Source: Flavobacteriaceae bacterium (lineage in GTDB: Bacteria > Bacteroidota > Bacteroidia > Flavobacteriales > Flavobacteriaceae). From it: a DNA stretch of 64,000 nt. Where the stretch lies: the NCBI GenBank assembly GCA_018646605.1, contig JABGUL010000007.1, positions 62,001 to 126,000 of the forward strand, in the 5' to 3' direction. Position numbers and translations under genes: made by a program. Every line of letters begins with the position of its first letter. The stretch's first letter is position 1. A model generated the notes under the pieces. The model made no database searches. It was not told the DNA's origin and saw only the letters and a list, made by a program, of their open reading frames with translations. Shown here one piece after another: positions 1 through 8,131 of the stretch.

Positions 1-111
1 TTTAAGTAAGATGGGGATGGCTTGTTCTTGGATAGGAGTGGGTTGCGTATAGCCTTGTTTTTCAAGTGCTTTTAAAATCGGGAGCTCTAGTTTTAGGTCT
101 TTGAATGTCAT
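1..111 (-). CDS. DEAD-box RNA helicase, N-terminal fragment
   Basis: Only the first 37 codons are inside the window; the gene runs off the left edge. Translation from the ATG at 109-111 gives a start typical of RhlE/DeaD-type helicases: an aromatic residue (F3), then GYTQPTPIQEQAIP at residues 20-33. This is the Q motif that contacts the adenine of ATP in DEAD-box proteins. The walker and DEAD motifs lie outside the window, so the subfamily cannot be fixed. A TACTTTAG box close to the phylum's -7 consensus lies about 20 bp upstream of the start. Family assignment is firm from the Q motif; the exact gene is not. Confidence 0.8.
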   Translation of the reverse strand, partial: MTFKDLKLELPILKALEKQGYTQPTPIQEQAIPILLK

Positions 112-171
112 AAATAGTATTACGGTGCTAAAGTACGCTTATATTTTGGTTGCAGTTTTTGCTGATGGAAT

Positions 172-196
172 AAAAAAACCGCTGTCAAGCGGTTTT
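172..196 (-). terminator. Rho-independent terminator after the aminotransferase gene
   Basis: A perfect 9-bp stem (175-183 pairing with 188-196, containing AACCGC/GCGGTT) with a 4-nt loop is followed on the minus strand by seven Ts. It lies 23 bp past the aminotransferase stop and closes the desaturase-aminotransferase unit ahead of the helicase gene. Confidence 0.85.
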
Positions 197-218
197 GGAT
201 ATGAATTATAGAAATTGG

Positions 219-1403
219 TTAAGCCAAGGCTTTGGCAATTCGTTTTACGGCTTCTTGAATATTCTCAACCGATGCAGCATAAGAAATTCGAATACAAGCG
301 TCATTTCCAAAGGCTTCCCCTGTAACTGTTGCTACGTGTGCTTCTTCAAGAAGGAACATTGAGAAATCAGAAGCAGTAGAAATTGTTTTTCCTTGAATGG
401 TTTTTCCAAAATAATAAGAAACATCAGGAAAAACATAAAAGGCTCCTTGTGGCTTATTCATTTTAAAACCAGGTATTGCACTTAGTAAGTCAATGATCAT
501 CACACGGCGTTTTGCAAACTCATCAATCATATATTGAATGTTGCTAACAGGTGCTTCTAAAGCAGCTATTGTTGCGCGTTGAGCAATACAATTGGCTCCA
601 GAAGTAATTTGTCCTTGCATCTTATTGCAAGCCTTGGCAATCCATTGGGGAGCGCCAATATATCCGATGCGCCATCCTGTCATGGCAAAAGCTTTTGCAA
701 CACCATTTACTGTGATAGTACGATCGTATAATTCTGGTATGGCTGCAATACTAAAATGTGCCGTACCATAATTGATGTGCTCGTATATCTCGTCTGAGAG
801 AATATAAATGTCTGTATGTTTTTCGAGAACTTTTCCTAAAGCACGATATTCCGCTTCAGTATAAATTGTTCCACTGGGGTTGTTGGGAGAGTTGAACATA
901 ATCAGCTTTGTCTTGGGTGTAATAGCCGCTTCCAATTGTTCCGGTGTAATTTTAAAGTCAGTTTCAATCGAAGAAGGGATAATGATCGATTTTGCTTCTG
1001 CTAGAGTTGCAATGGCAGAATAGCTTACCCAATAGGGGGCGGGTAACAAAACTTCATCTCCTGGATCGAGTAACACCATGCATAAATTGGCAATCGACTG
1101 CTTGGCTCCTGTGGAGACAACCACTTGCGAGGGTTTGTAGTCTAGACCATTATCGCGCTTAAACTTTTGGCATATCGCTTCCTTTAAATCGGCGTATCCA
1201 TCAACGGGAGAATAGGAATTCCAATTGTCTTTTACAGCCTGAATGGCAGCGTCTTTAATGAATTCTGGTGTATTAAAATCGGGTTCTCCAAGACTTAATC
1301 CGATAATATCTATTCCTTGATTTTTTAACTCCCTGGCTTTTGCTGCCATGGCAAGCGTTTCTGAAACAGGCAAGCTGTTTATCCGTGCTGAAAGTTGTTC
1401 CAT
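219..1403 (-). CDS. pyridoxal-phosphate-dependent aspartate-type aminotransferase
   Basis: The 394-residue protein is a fold-type I, class I aminotransferase. It transfers an amino group between aspartate (or prephenate-type acceptors) and 2-oxoglutarate using PLP in the cytosol. The N-terminal substrate-arm region, the SPVDGYADLK segment, the NNPSG motif and DEIYE are all present. The PLP-binding lysine is K237 in NGVAKAFAMTGWR, and the arginine in this block would bind the cofactor phosphate. Length is normal for the aspartate aminotransferase I-gamma group (about 390-400 residues). It starts only 6 bp after the desaturase stop, so the two are probably co-transcribed, and a hairpin terminator follows it. 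A second, more distant class I aminotransferase lies at 20219-21418. Substrate specificity cannot be decided from sequence alone. Confidence 0.88.
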   Translation of the reverse strand: MEQLSARINSLPVSETLAMAAKARELKNQGIDIIGLSLGEPDFNTPEFIKDAAIQAVKDNWNSYSPVDGYADLKEAICQKFKRDNGLDYKPSQVVVSTGAKQSIANLCMVLLDPGDEVLLPAPYWVSYSAIATLAEAKSIIIPSSIETDFKITPEQLEAAITPKTKLIMFNSPNNPSGTIYTEAEYRALGKVLEKHTDIYILSDEIYEHINYGTAHFSIAAIPELYDRTITVNGVAKAFAMTGWRIGYIGAPQWIAKACNKMQGQITSGANCIAQRATIAALEAPVSNIQYMIDEFAKRRVMIIDLLSAIPGFKMNKPQGAFYVFPDVSYYFGKTIQGKTISTASDFSMFLLEEAHVATVTGEAFGNDACIRISYAASVENIQEAVKRIAKALA

Positions 1404-1409
1404 AAAAAT

Positions 1410-2504
1410 TTATGCGGGTTGCGTACCCATTTGTTTTAAAAATCTAAAGTGCGAAAGAAGAGCACTTCGTGTCGTTTTGTATTCGTTATAAGGTAAATTA
1501 AATTCTTTGGCTGTTTTCTTTACAATAGAAGCAATCTTAGTGTAATGAACATGACTAATATGAGGAAAAATATGATGTTCAATCTGATGGTTTAAACCTC
1601 CAGTAAACCAATTCATGAATCTATTTTTAGTAGAAAAATTGACTGTTGTGAGAAGTTGGTGAATCGCCCAAGTGTTTTTCATTGTTCCAGAAGTGTCTGC
1701 TTCAGGCATTTCTGCATCTTCAATAACATGAGCTAATTGGAATACTAAGCTTAAAATAAGCCCTGCGGTGTAATGCATTACTACAAAACCAATGATCACA
1801 TTCCACCATGGTGCATTTATAAAGATTATGGGAATAGCTATCCATATGGTGAAATAAATAATTTTAGTTAAAAATAGTCCCGTCCATTGTAGGCTTGGCC
1901 TCTTGCTATTTGCATAAGAAAGCTTTTTCCTCATGTACCTTTTCATTTGTTGGAAATCTGTAAAAATTGCCCAATTGATTGTTAAAAGGCCATAGAGTAA
2001 AACGGAATATAAGTGTTGGAATTTGTGATGAGGCATCCAATCTGCATGTTTTGAAAAACGCAAAATACGTCCAGCTTCAAGATCCTCATCATGACCGTGA
2101 ATATTTGTATAGGTGTGGTGTAATACATTGTGTTGTACTTTCCAGTTGAACACATTACCTGCTAAAATATAAATGCTGCTCCCCATTAATTTGTTGACCC
2201 AAGTATGTTTTGAAAAGGAACCGTGATTTCCATCATGCATTACATTCATTCCTACACCAGCCATACCAATCCCCATCAACATGCATAAAGGTAATTTTAG
2301 CCAAAGACTAATGTTCAGAGTTAATACCAAAATATAAGGTGCAACCATTAACGAAAACATAATAACTGTCTTTACGTACAATTTCCAGTTTCCAGTTTTA
2401 GGTACATTTTTTTCCTTGAAGTATTGATTTACTCGTTGGTTTAATGTTTTGAAAAATTGTTTGGGGTCTTTTCGTGAAAAACGAAGGCTTTGCTTAGCTT
2501 GCAT
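1410..2504 (-). CDS. membrane fatty acid desaturase, front-end type
   Basis: The 364-residue membrane di-iron desaturase inserts a double bond into acyl chains. Three histidine boxes are visible: HDGNH (90-94), HNVLHH (125-130) and QIEHH (307-311). The glutamine-led third box and the following IFP are characteristic of front-end (delta-5/delta-6) and linoleoyl-CoA type enzymes rather than delta-9 enzymes. No cytochrome b5 domain is fused to it, so electrons must come from a separate donor. Hydrophobic pairs lie around residues 44-85 and 220-265. I chose the ATG at 2502-2504. The open frame extends upstream to 2618, but that part would overlap the divergent rsmG gene and has no desaturase features. 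Only 25 bp separate it from the rsmG start. Confidence 0.87.
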   Translation of the reverse strand: MQAKQSLRFSRKDPKQFFKTLNQRVNQYFKEKNVPKTGNWKLYVKTVIMFSLMVAPYILVLTLNISLWLKLPLCMLMGIGMAGVGMNVMHDGNHGSFSKHTWVNKLMGSSIYILAGNVFNWKVQHNVLHHTYTNIHGHDEDLEAGRILRFSKHADWMPHHKFQHLYSVLLYGLLTINWAIFTDFQQMKRYMRKKLSYANSKRPSLQWTGLFLTKIIYFTIWIAIPIIFINAPWWNVIIGFVVMHYTAGLILSLVFQLAHVIEDAEMPEADTSGTMKNTWAIHQLLTTVNFSTKNRFMNWFTGGLNHQIEHHIFPHISHVHYTKIASIVKKTAKEFNLPYNEYKTTRSALLSHFRFLKQMGTQPA

Positions 2505-2529
2505 AAAATATATTATTAAGTAAAAATAG

Positions 2530-3177
2530 TTGAAAAAACTTTCTAAACAAAACATCTCCTTGGATAAGCTAGCACAAATTTTCCCTAATATTTCTGAACA
2601 ACAACTAAACCAGTTCAAATTACTTGCGCCACTTTATGAAGATTGGAACACAAAGATTAATTTAATTTCAAGAAAAGACATGGATTCATTTTTTGAAAGG
2701 CATGTTTTACATTCATTGGGAATCGCTAAGGTGATGGAATTTCTATCCCAAGCAAAAGTGTTGGATGTAGGTACTGGAGGAGGTTTTCCTGGAATTCCAC
2801 TTGCTATTTTATTTCCAGAGACTCACTTTTTTCTTATTGACAGTATTGGTAAAAAGATAAAAGTAGTTCAGGAAGTTTCTAATGTTCTGAAGTTAAAAAA
2901 TGTTTCTTCAGCTCATATTAGAGCCGAAGATTTCTCAGAAAAAATTGATTTTGTTGTGAGTCGTGCGGTTACAAAAATGGAAACTTTTGTGCCGTGGGTT
3001 AAAAAGAATGTTCGTTCTACGCACAAACACACGCTTAAAAACGGCATTTTATACTTAAAGGGGGGAGACCTTAAAGAAGAATTAGCTGCGTTTCCAAAAG
3101 CGAAAGAGTTTTCTTTGAAAGACTATTTTCCAGAACCTTTTTTTGAAACCAAAAAAGTAGTTTACCTTCCTGTTTAG
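2530..3177 (+). CDS. rsmG: 16S rRNA (guanine-527-N7)-methyltransferase RsmG, TTG start
   Basis: The 215-residue protein matches RsmG/GidB, which methylates N7 of G527 in 16S rRNA with SAM. The SAM-binding glycine-rich loop VLDVGTGGGFPGIPLA is present, followed by the family block SRAVTKMETFVPW. Length is close to the roughly 207 residues of the E. coli protein. The start codon is TTG: an in-frame TAG lies directly before it (2527-2529) and the first ATG would remove about 50 conserved residues, so a non-ATG start is forced. It is divergent from the desaturase with 25 bp between the starts, and convergent with pruA with a 24-bp gap and no visible terminator. Confidence 0.92.
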   Translation: MKKLSKQNISLDKLAQIFPNISEQQLNQFKLLAPLYEDWNTKINLISRKDMDSFFERHVLHSLGIAKVMEFLSQAKVLDVGTGGGFPGIPLAILFPETHFFLIDSIGKKIKVVQEVSNVLKLKNVSSAHIRAEDFSEKIDFVVSRAVTKMETFVPWVKKNVRSTHKHTLKNGILYLKGGDLKEELAAFPKAKEFSLKDYFPEPFFETKKVVYLPV

Positions 3178-3201
3178 TTTTAATAATCAAAAGAGATTTT
3201 T

Positions 3202-4827
3202 TTACCCCAAAAAGGGATATCTGTAATCCTTGGCGGGTACAAAAGTTTCTTTGATTAATCTGGGGGATACCCATCTCATCAAGTTGGCTGCAGAACCTGC
3301 CTTGTCATTTGTTCCAGAACCTCTCGCTCCTCCAAAGGGTTGTTGGCCTACTGCCGCTCCTGTTGGTTTGTCGTTAATGTAAAAATTTCCAGCTGAATTT
3401 TCTAATGCATTTAGAGCTTCTTCAAGTGCATATCGATCTTGAGAATATACTGCACCTGTAAGTGCGTATTCAGAAGTTTTATCAATCAGTTTGAGTGTTT
3501 CAGTCCAATCCTTATCAGCATATACATATATGGTTACCAAAGGACCGAACAATTCTTTTTTCATTGTAGTATATTCTGGATTTGAAGTAACCACCACAGT
3601 TGGTTCTATGTAATAACCTTTGCTATCATCATAGTTACCACCTGCTACAATTTCAGCATCATTATCTTTTTTGACTTGTTCGATTGCATTGGCTAAACGA
3701 TCAAAAGCGCCTTTATGAATTACAGCAGTTACAAAATTTTCAAAATTTTCTGGCGATCCCATTTTAATTGTTTTTAAATCGGCTTTCACGAGCTCAATAA
3801 CTTCCTCGGCAATAGATTTAGGTAGATAAATTCGAGAAGCAGCAGAACATTTCTGTCCTTGAAATTCAAATGCCCCTCGGATAATTCCTGTAGCTACTTC
3901 TTTCGTGTTTGATGATGGGTGTGCAATTATGAAATCCTTACCCCCTGTTTCTCCAACAATTCTAGGGTAGGAGCGATACTTTTCAATATTTGACCCTATT
4001 TTACCCCATATATTTCTGAAGACTTCTGTGGATCCAGTGTAGTGGATTCCAGCAAAATCAGGACTTTCTAGAATGGTATTGGTTATCATTTCTGGATCTC
4101 CAAAAACCATATTTATGACACCGTCTGGAAGTCCAGCCTCTTTGAATATTTGCATTAAAATATTAGCAGAAAACACTTGATGATCACTTGGTTTCCATAC
4201 AACTGTATTTCCCATCATGGCAGCGCTGGCACAAAGGTTTCCTGCAATTGCAGTAAAGTTAAATGGGCTCACTGCGTAAACAAATCCTTCAAGCGGACGG
4301 TAACTAAGTCGATTCCATATTCCAGGGCTGTTTTCTGGTTGGTTTTCATAAATTTCTTGCATAAAGGAAACATTATATCTAAGGAAGTCAATGTATTCAC
4401 ATGCGGCATCAATTTCTGCTTGATGAATTGTTTTGGATTGGGCAAGCATAGTAGCTGCATTGATTCGTGCACGGTATGGACCAGCAACAAGTTCTGCAGC
4501 TTTCAGGAAAATAGAAGCTCTAGATTCCCATGGCATTTGACTCCAGGCTTTTCTCGCTTCAAGTGAGGCTTCAATTGCGTCTTTTATATTGTTTTTTGCG
4601 GCTTTATGATACACACCTAATTTGTGTTTATGGTCATGAGGAGGTTGCATCGAATCTGTATCGCCAGTTTTAACGTCTTGATTCCCAATCCGCATTGCCA
4701 CTTCAATAGTTTCGTTATACATTTTAGCATAAGTAACGAGTACTTCCTCTTTTTCTGAGCTTCCGGGAGCATAAGATAAAATGGGTTCATTGATTGGATA
4801 GGGTACTTGAAAAACGCTGTTTGACAT
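3202..4827 (-). CDS. pruA: L-glutamate gamma-semialdehyde dehydrogenase (delta-1-pyrroline-5-carboxylate dehydrogenase)
   Basis: The 541-residue aldehyde dehydrogenase oxidises glutamate semialdehyde, formed from pyrroline-5-carboxylate, to glutamate with NAD+. This is the second step of proline breakdown. It carries the NAD-binding segment FNFTAIAGNL, the catalytic-glutamate block GETGGKDF, the nucleophilic cysteine C327 in GQKCSAASR, and a C-terminal RGSGTNDKAGS stretch. Length and the PRLIKE near the C-terminus match the stand-alone PruA of the ALDH4 family found in Bacteroidota. No proline dehydrogenase gene is nearby, so the pathway is split. A TACTTTTA box about 25 bp upstream resembles the phylum's -7 element with one mismatch. 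Confidence 0.92.
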   Translation of the reverse strand: MSNSVFQVPYPINEPILSYAPGSSEKEEVLVTYAKMYNETIEVAMRIGNQDVKTGDTDSMQPPHDHKHKLGVYHKAAKNNIKDAIEASLEARKAWSQMPWESRASIFLKAAELVAGPYRARINAATMLAQSKTIHQAEIDAACEYIDFLRYNVSFMQEIYENQPENSPGIWNRLSYRPLEGFVYAVSPFNFTAIAGNLCASAAMMGNTVVWKPSDHQVFSANILMQIFKEAGLPDGVINMVFGDPEMITNTILESPDFAGIHYTGSTEVFRNIWGKIGSNIEKYRSYPRIVGETGGKDFIIAHPSSNTKEVATGIIRGAFEFQGQKCSAASRIYLPKSIAEEVIELVKADLKTIKMGSPENFENFVTAVIHKGAFDRLANAIEQVKKDNDAEIVAGGNYDDSKGYYIEPTVVVTSNPEYTTMKKELFGPLVTIYVYADKDWTETLKLIDKTSEYALTGAVYSQDRYALEEALNALENSAGNFYINDKPTGAAVGQQPFGGARGSGTNDKAGSAANLMRWVSPRLIKETFVPAKDYRYPFLG

Positions 4828-4889
4828 GATCTTTAAATTTTGATAAAAGTATCATTTTATGCTTAAAGCACCAATAAAAAAGAATAGTC

Positions 4890-5276
4890 TTAGTTTAAGA
4901 TATAGGGTACGTTTAATTTAAACGAGGGTACCTCTACATTAAATTTTTGTGCGGTAGAAAAATTAACCATGATATAGGTTCCGGACATCGAGCCCATGGG
5001 GGATGTAATCAAGCTTCCTGATTTGTATGTATGAGTGTCACCAGGCTTCAGAACGGGCTTTTTACCAACTACACCATCTCCATTTACGTATTGTGGTCTA
5101 TTCGTTGACTCTAGAATTTTCCAATGACGGGAAAGTAATTGCACCACATCTTTGCCTTGGTTTTCTATTGTGATATAATACATAAATGCGTGATGAAGAG
5201 ATGTTTCTTTTAAAAAACTACCTTCAAATTTCACATCCACGGAAATTTTAATTCCTTTTGTAACCTGTTGTATCAC
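4890..5276 (-). CDS. apaG: ApaG domain protein, GTG start
   Basis: The 128-residue protein is a single ApaG fold (fibronectin-like beta sandwich). It has the family blocks YYITIENQGKDVVQLLSRHW and GSMSGTYIMV near the C-terminus. ApaG has been linked to divalent-cation resistance and Ap4A phenotypes in enterobacteria, but its biochemical role remains unclear. The start is GTG at 5274-5276, and the next residues IQQVTKGIKISV align with the usual N-terminus of the family. An exact TACATTTG promoter element lies only 11 bp upstream, implying a very short leader. It sits between pruA and the T9SS plug gene, all on the minus strand. Confidence 0.9.
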   Translation of the reverse strand: MIQQVTKGIKISVDVKFEGSFLKETSLHHAFMYYITIENQGKDVVQLLSRHWKILESTNRPQYVNGDGVVGKKPVLKPGDTHTYKSGSLITSPMGSMSGTYIMVNFSTAQKFNVEVPSFKLNVPYILN

Positions 5277-5287
5277 AATGTTTTTTC

Positions 5288-5295
5288 CAAATGTA
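5288..5295 (-). promoter_or_regulatory. -7 promoter element of apaG
   Basis: An exact match to the Bacteroidota TAnnTTTG element (TACATTTG on the minus strand) ends 11 bp before the GTG start. No clear -33 TTG is seen at the expected spacing. The position implies a leader of only a few nucleotides. Confidence 0.45.
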
Positions 5296-5336
5296 TTTAC
5301 TTATAAAATTAATCTAAATTAATTAAATTAAAAAAT

Positions 5337-6593
5337 TTAATTAATCAGATTAAAAGAGTTGGCGCTACCTACTCCAATTAACGCATCGTATTGTTCTCCA
5401 AGAATTCGATAATATACCAAAACATGATAGTCATTTTCAGTAAGTGAATGTGAGCCACTCAATTTATTTTTGTTTAAAACACCCTCTTCTTTAATAATGT
5501 ATTTATAGTTGTAAAACCCTTGTTTTAATAATAATATACCTTCAAAAATCTCTAAAGAAGGATTATAGTACATTTTATTCAATTCGTTTAGTTGATAATT
5601 GTTGAAGTTTCCATAAATAAAAATCTCTTCATCATTGAGTTGGTAATCTGCAGCTAAGCTAAAATAAACATAACTGTAATCGGCATGAGTTTCTGGATCT
5701 CCTGGACCCATAATATTTCTAATTTCAAATTTTCCATTAATATCAGGGGCGTAAGTGTATTCGGAATACATTCTTGGAATATCGATGTTTAAATAGGATT
5801 CGTATAATTCTGCTCTGTTGATATAATTTATGTTGGGTGAAGTAACTCGTAAGTCTTTAGTGTCAAAATAAAAATATTCATTTCCTCCTTCAAATTGTGC
5901 GGGAATGTCGTAACGATATTCAAGAGTTTTTCCTGAAAAATACTGAGGCGTTAGCCCGGTGATAATTTTATCCCATTGTTGGTTTTGTAAAAGCACAACG
6001 TTTATGTTTTGATCTGGATTTCTGAAGGTTGATTGGTAAGGAGTTATAGCAAAATGAACAGATTGATAGGCGTTGAAACGATCCATGTTTTGAGGACGAT
6101 AAATACCCACTTGTACACTAGCCATTGTTTCATAAATACAAAATCTTCTTGAAAAGGCTAGTTCATCAGTACTCGAAAAAACTTCAAGTAAATAATTTCC
6201 AGAAACTTTAAACTGGACATCTTCATTAGGTAACTCTAATTGATAGTGGGTATAGGTTTGTAACGTATTAAAAGAGGTGGTGTAGTTATTAATTCTGACA
6301 TTATCAAACCCGTTTATAAATTCATTTTTAAATAAAGTAGAGGGAGACCAGTCATGATTAAAATAACTAATTCGATAATAGTAATCTGCCTCATCTCCAT
6401 TAAGGTCATCGAATTTTAAAAGTATTTTTTCGTTTAAAGCAACTATTGGAAAGGCATCGTTTTGCTTTAAACTGGAAAATTGAATTGTCTTGATATAGTC
6501 TTTTTCATTGCGATCTAAACCTTCTTGTGCAACACTACTTAAAAGCATTCCAAAGCAAAAAAAATAAGCAAATAGATTCCGAGTTCCCATCAT
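5337..6593 (-). CDS. type IX secretion system plug protein (DUF5103 family)
   Basis: The mature protein of about 400 residues belongs to the DUF5103 family, whose Flavobacterium johnsoniae member plugs the periplasmic side of the SprA translocon in the type IX secretion system. A signal peptide (FAYFFCFGMLLSSVAQ) follows the initiator, consistent with periplasmic export. Recognisable parts are the first domain around KTIQFSSLKQNDAFPIV, the DDLNGDEADYYYRI strand and the C-terminal GNFNNYQL block. I place the start at the first ATG of the pair at 6588-6593. The frame is open to 6632, but the extra residues are charged and would spoil the signal peptide. It is divergent from nqrA and precedes apaG. 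Confidence 0.82.
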   Translation of the reverse strand: MMGTRNLFAYFFCFGMLLSSVAQEGLDRNEKDYIKTIQFSSLKQNDAFPIVALNEKILLKFDDLNGDEADYYYRISYFNHDWSPSTLFKNEFINGFDNVRINNYTTSFNTLQTYTHYQLELPNEDVQFKVSGNYLLEVFSSTDELAFSRRFCIYETMASVQVGIYRPQNMDRFNAYQSVHFAITPYQSTFRNPDQNINVVLLQNQQWDKIITGLTPQYFSGKTLEYRYDIPAQFEGGNEYFYFDTKDLRVTSPNINYINRAELYESYLNIDIPRMYSEYTYAPDINGKFEIRNIMGPGDPETHADYSYVYFSLAADYQLNDEEIFIYGNFNNYQLNELNKMYYNPSLEIFEGILLLKQGFYNYKYIIKEEGVLNKNKLSGSHSLTENDYHVLVYYRILGEQYDALIGVGSANSFNLIN

Positions 6594-6728
6594 CCGTAAA
6601 GGTAGCATTTCACTATCGCTTGACCAAACCATGGAGCTTGTAATTCAAAAGCTTAAACACTTATTTAGAATAGATATAAATAGTATTTTTTCCTCCTCAT
6701 TTGCTTCCTCTAAAAGAGTGTTTATTAG

Positions 6729-6736
6729 TAAATTTG
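6729..6736 (+). promoter_or_regulatory. -7 promoter element of the nqr operon
   Basis: TAAATTTG is an exact TAnnTTTG match 26 bp before the nqrA ATG. The nearest TTTG upstream is at 6700-6703, giving a 25-bp spacer that is longer than usual, so the -33 half is uncertain. Confidence 0.45.
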
Positions 6737-6762
6737 CATGATTTTTAGAATTAATAAACTTA

Positions 6763-8121
6763 ATGGATATAATTAAAGGTATTCGATCTCGTAGAGGTGC
6801 CAAGCTAAACATTAAAGGCGTGGCGGAAAAAATACTCTCAAAAACAAGTTCTTCCCCAACTTACGCTCTAAATCCAGACGATTTTTTCGGAACTACTCCA
6901 AAGCTTTTGGTTAAAGAAGGAGCCTCATTAAAAGCGGGAGACCCTATTTTTTTTAGTAAACAGGATCCAAGAATTAAAATTGTTTCACCAATTTCAGGAA
7001 CAATAAAAGCGATAGAACGAGGTCCTAAAAGAAAGATTGAAAAAATTTTAATTGAGTCAAACCAAAGTTCAGAGGTTCGAACTCACGATGTAAAAAATTG
7101 GGATAAACTAAATCGTGATGCACTTGTTGCATTACTGCTGGAAAGCGGAAATTGGCCCTTCATCAAACAACGTCCTTATGGTACACTTGCAAATCCAGAT
7201 GAAACACCTAAGGCAATTTTTGTTTCTGCAATAGATACAGCTCCCTTAGCAGCAGATCAAGAATATTTGTTGGCCAATCATCACGAAAATTTTCAAAGAG
7301 GAATTAATGTGCTAAATAAATTAGTTGATCAAGCTGTTTTTTTAGGAGTAGATGCATCTCATACCGCTCCTTTTGATCATGTCGAAAATGTTCAGATGTA
7401 TACTGTTTCAGGACCCCACCCCGCCGGAAATTTGAGTTTTCACATCCAACAATTAAGCCCAATCAATATGGGTGAATACGTATGGACTATTAACCCTGAA
7501 GATGTGGTTAACTTAGGCAGGTTTTTTAATGATGGGGTTTTTAGTCCCCAACGTACTGTTGCTTTTGCAGGAAATGCGCTTAAATATCCAAAATATTTTA
7601 CAGCAAAAATAGGAGTTGAATTAGCTCCCATGATTAAAGAGGTTAAAATTATGGAAGATTCACCTCGCTACATTAATGGAGATGTTCTTTCTGGGAGTTC
7701 CACAACGGCTTCAGGCCACCTAGGCTACTACAACAATTTAGTAAGTGTTATTCCCGAGGGTAATACCTATAGAATGTTTGGCTGGTTGCCATTTGTCGAT
7801 AATTCCATTATGAGTTTATCCAACACTTCTTTCTCGAGACTCTTCAATAAAAAAGGATTTGATATTGACACCAATCTCAATGGGGAAGAGCGGGCACTAG
7901 TTGTAACGGGTGAAATGGAAAAAGTATTTCCTTTGGATTTGTATCCCATGCAATTGTTAAAAGCTTGTATGATTGAAGATATAGAAAAAATGGAAGCTTT
8001 AGGGATTTATGAAGTAGTCCCAGAAGATTTTGGATTGATTGATTATGCTAACACATCAAAAATTGAAGCACAAGAGATTATCCGTAAAGGAATAGAGTTA
8101 ATGATTAATGAAGTAGGATAA
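6763..8121 (+). CDS. nqrA: Na+-translocating NADH:quinone reductase subunit A
   Basis: The 452-residue protein is NqrA, the peripheral cytoplasmic subunit of the Na+-pumping NADH:quinone oxidoreductase. It begins with the barrel-sandwich region typical of the family (GVAEKILSK, LVKEGASLKAGDPIFFSK, SPISGTIKAIERG), followed by the SLBB-like and C-terminal domains. Length is normal (about 445-450 residues). It is the first gene of a co-directional nqrABCDEF cluster; nqrB follows after 10 bp. The upstream intergenic region contains a good -7 promoter element, so the cluster is probably one transcript starting here. Confidence 0.95.
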   Translation: MDIIKGIRSRRGAKLNIKGVAEKILSKTSSSPTYALNPDDFFGTTPKLLVKEGASLKAGDPIFFSKQDPRIKIVSPISGTIKAIERGPKRKIEKILIESNQSSEVRTHDVKNWDKLNRDALVALLLESGNWPFIKQRPYGTLANPDETPKAIFVSAIDTAPLAADQEYLLANHHENFQRGINVLNKLVDQAVFLGVDASHTAPFDHVENVQMYTVSGPHPAGNLSFHIQQLSPINMGEYVWTINPEDVVNLGRFFNDGVFSPQRTVAFAGNALKYPKYFTAKIGVELAPMIKEVKIMEDSPRYINGDVLSGSSTTASGHLGYYNNLVSVIPEGNTYRMFGWLPFVDNSIMSLSNTSFSRLFNKKGFDIDTNLNGEERALVVTGEMEKVFPLDLYPMQLLKACMIEDIEKMEALGIYEVVPEDFGLIDYANTSKIEAQEIIRKGIELMINEVG

Positions 8122-8131
8122 AAAGAGACTT

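Noticed and set aside
2505-2618. N-terminal extension of the desaturase reading frame into rsmG
   Set aside because: It would overlap rsmG on the other strand, has no desaturase features, and a good ATG lies at 2502-2504.
4177-4566. 129-residue ORF on the plus strand within pruA
   Set aside because: It is antisense to a conserved, clearly coding gene and its sequence has no family-like features.
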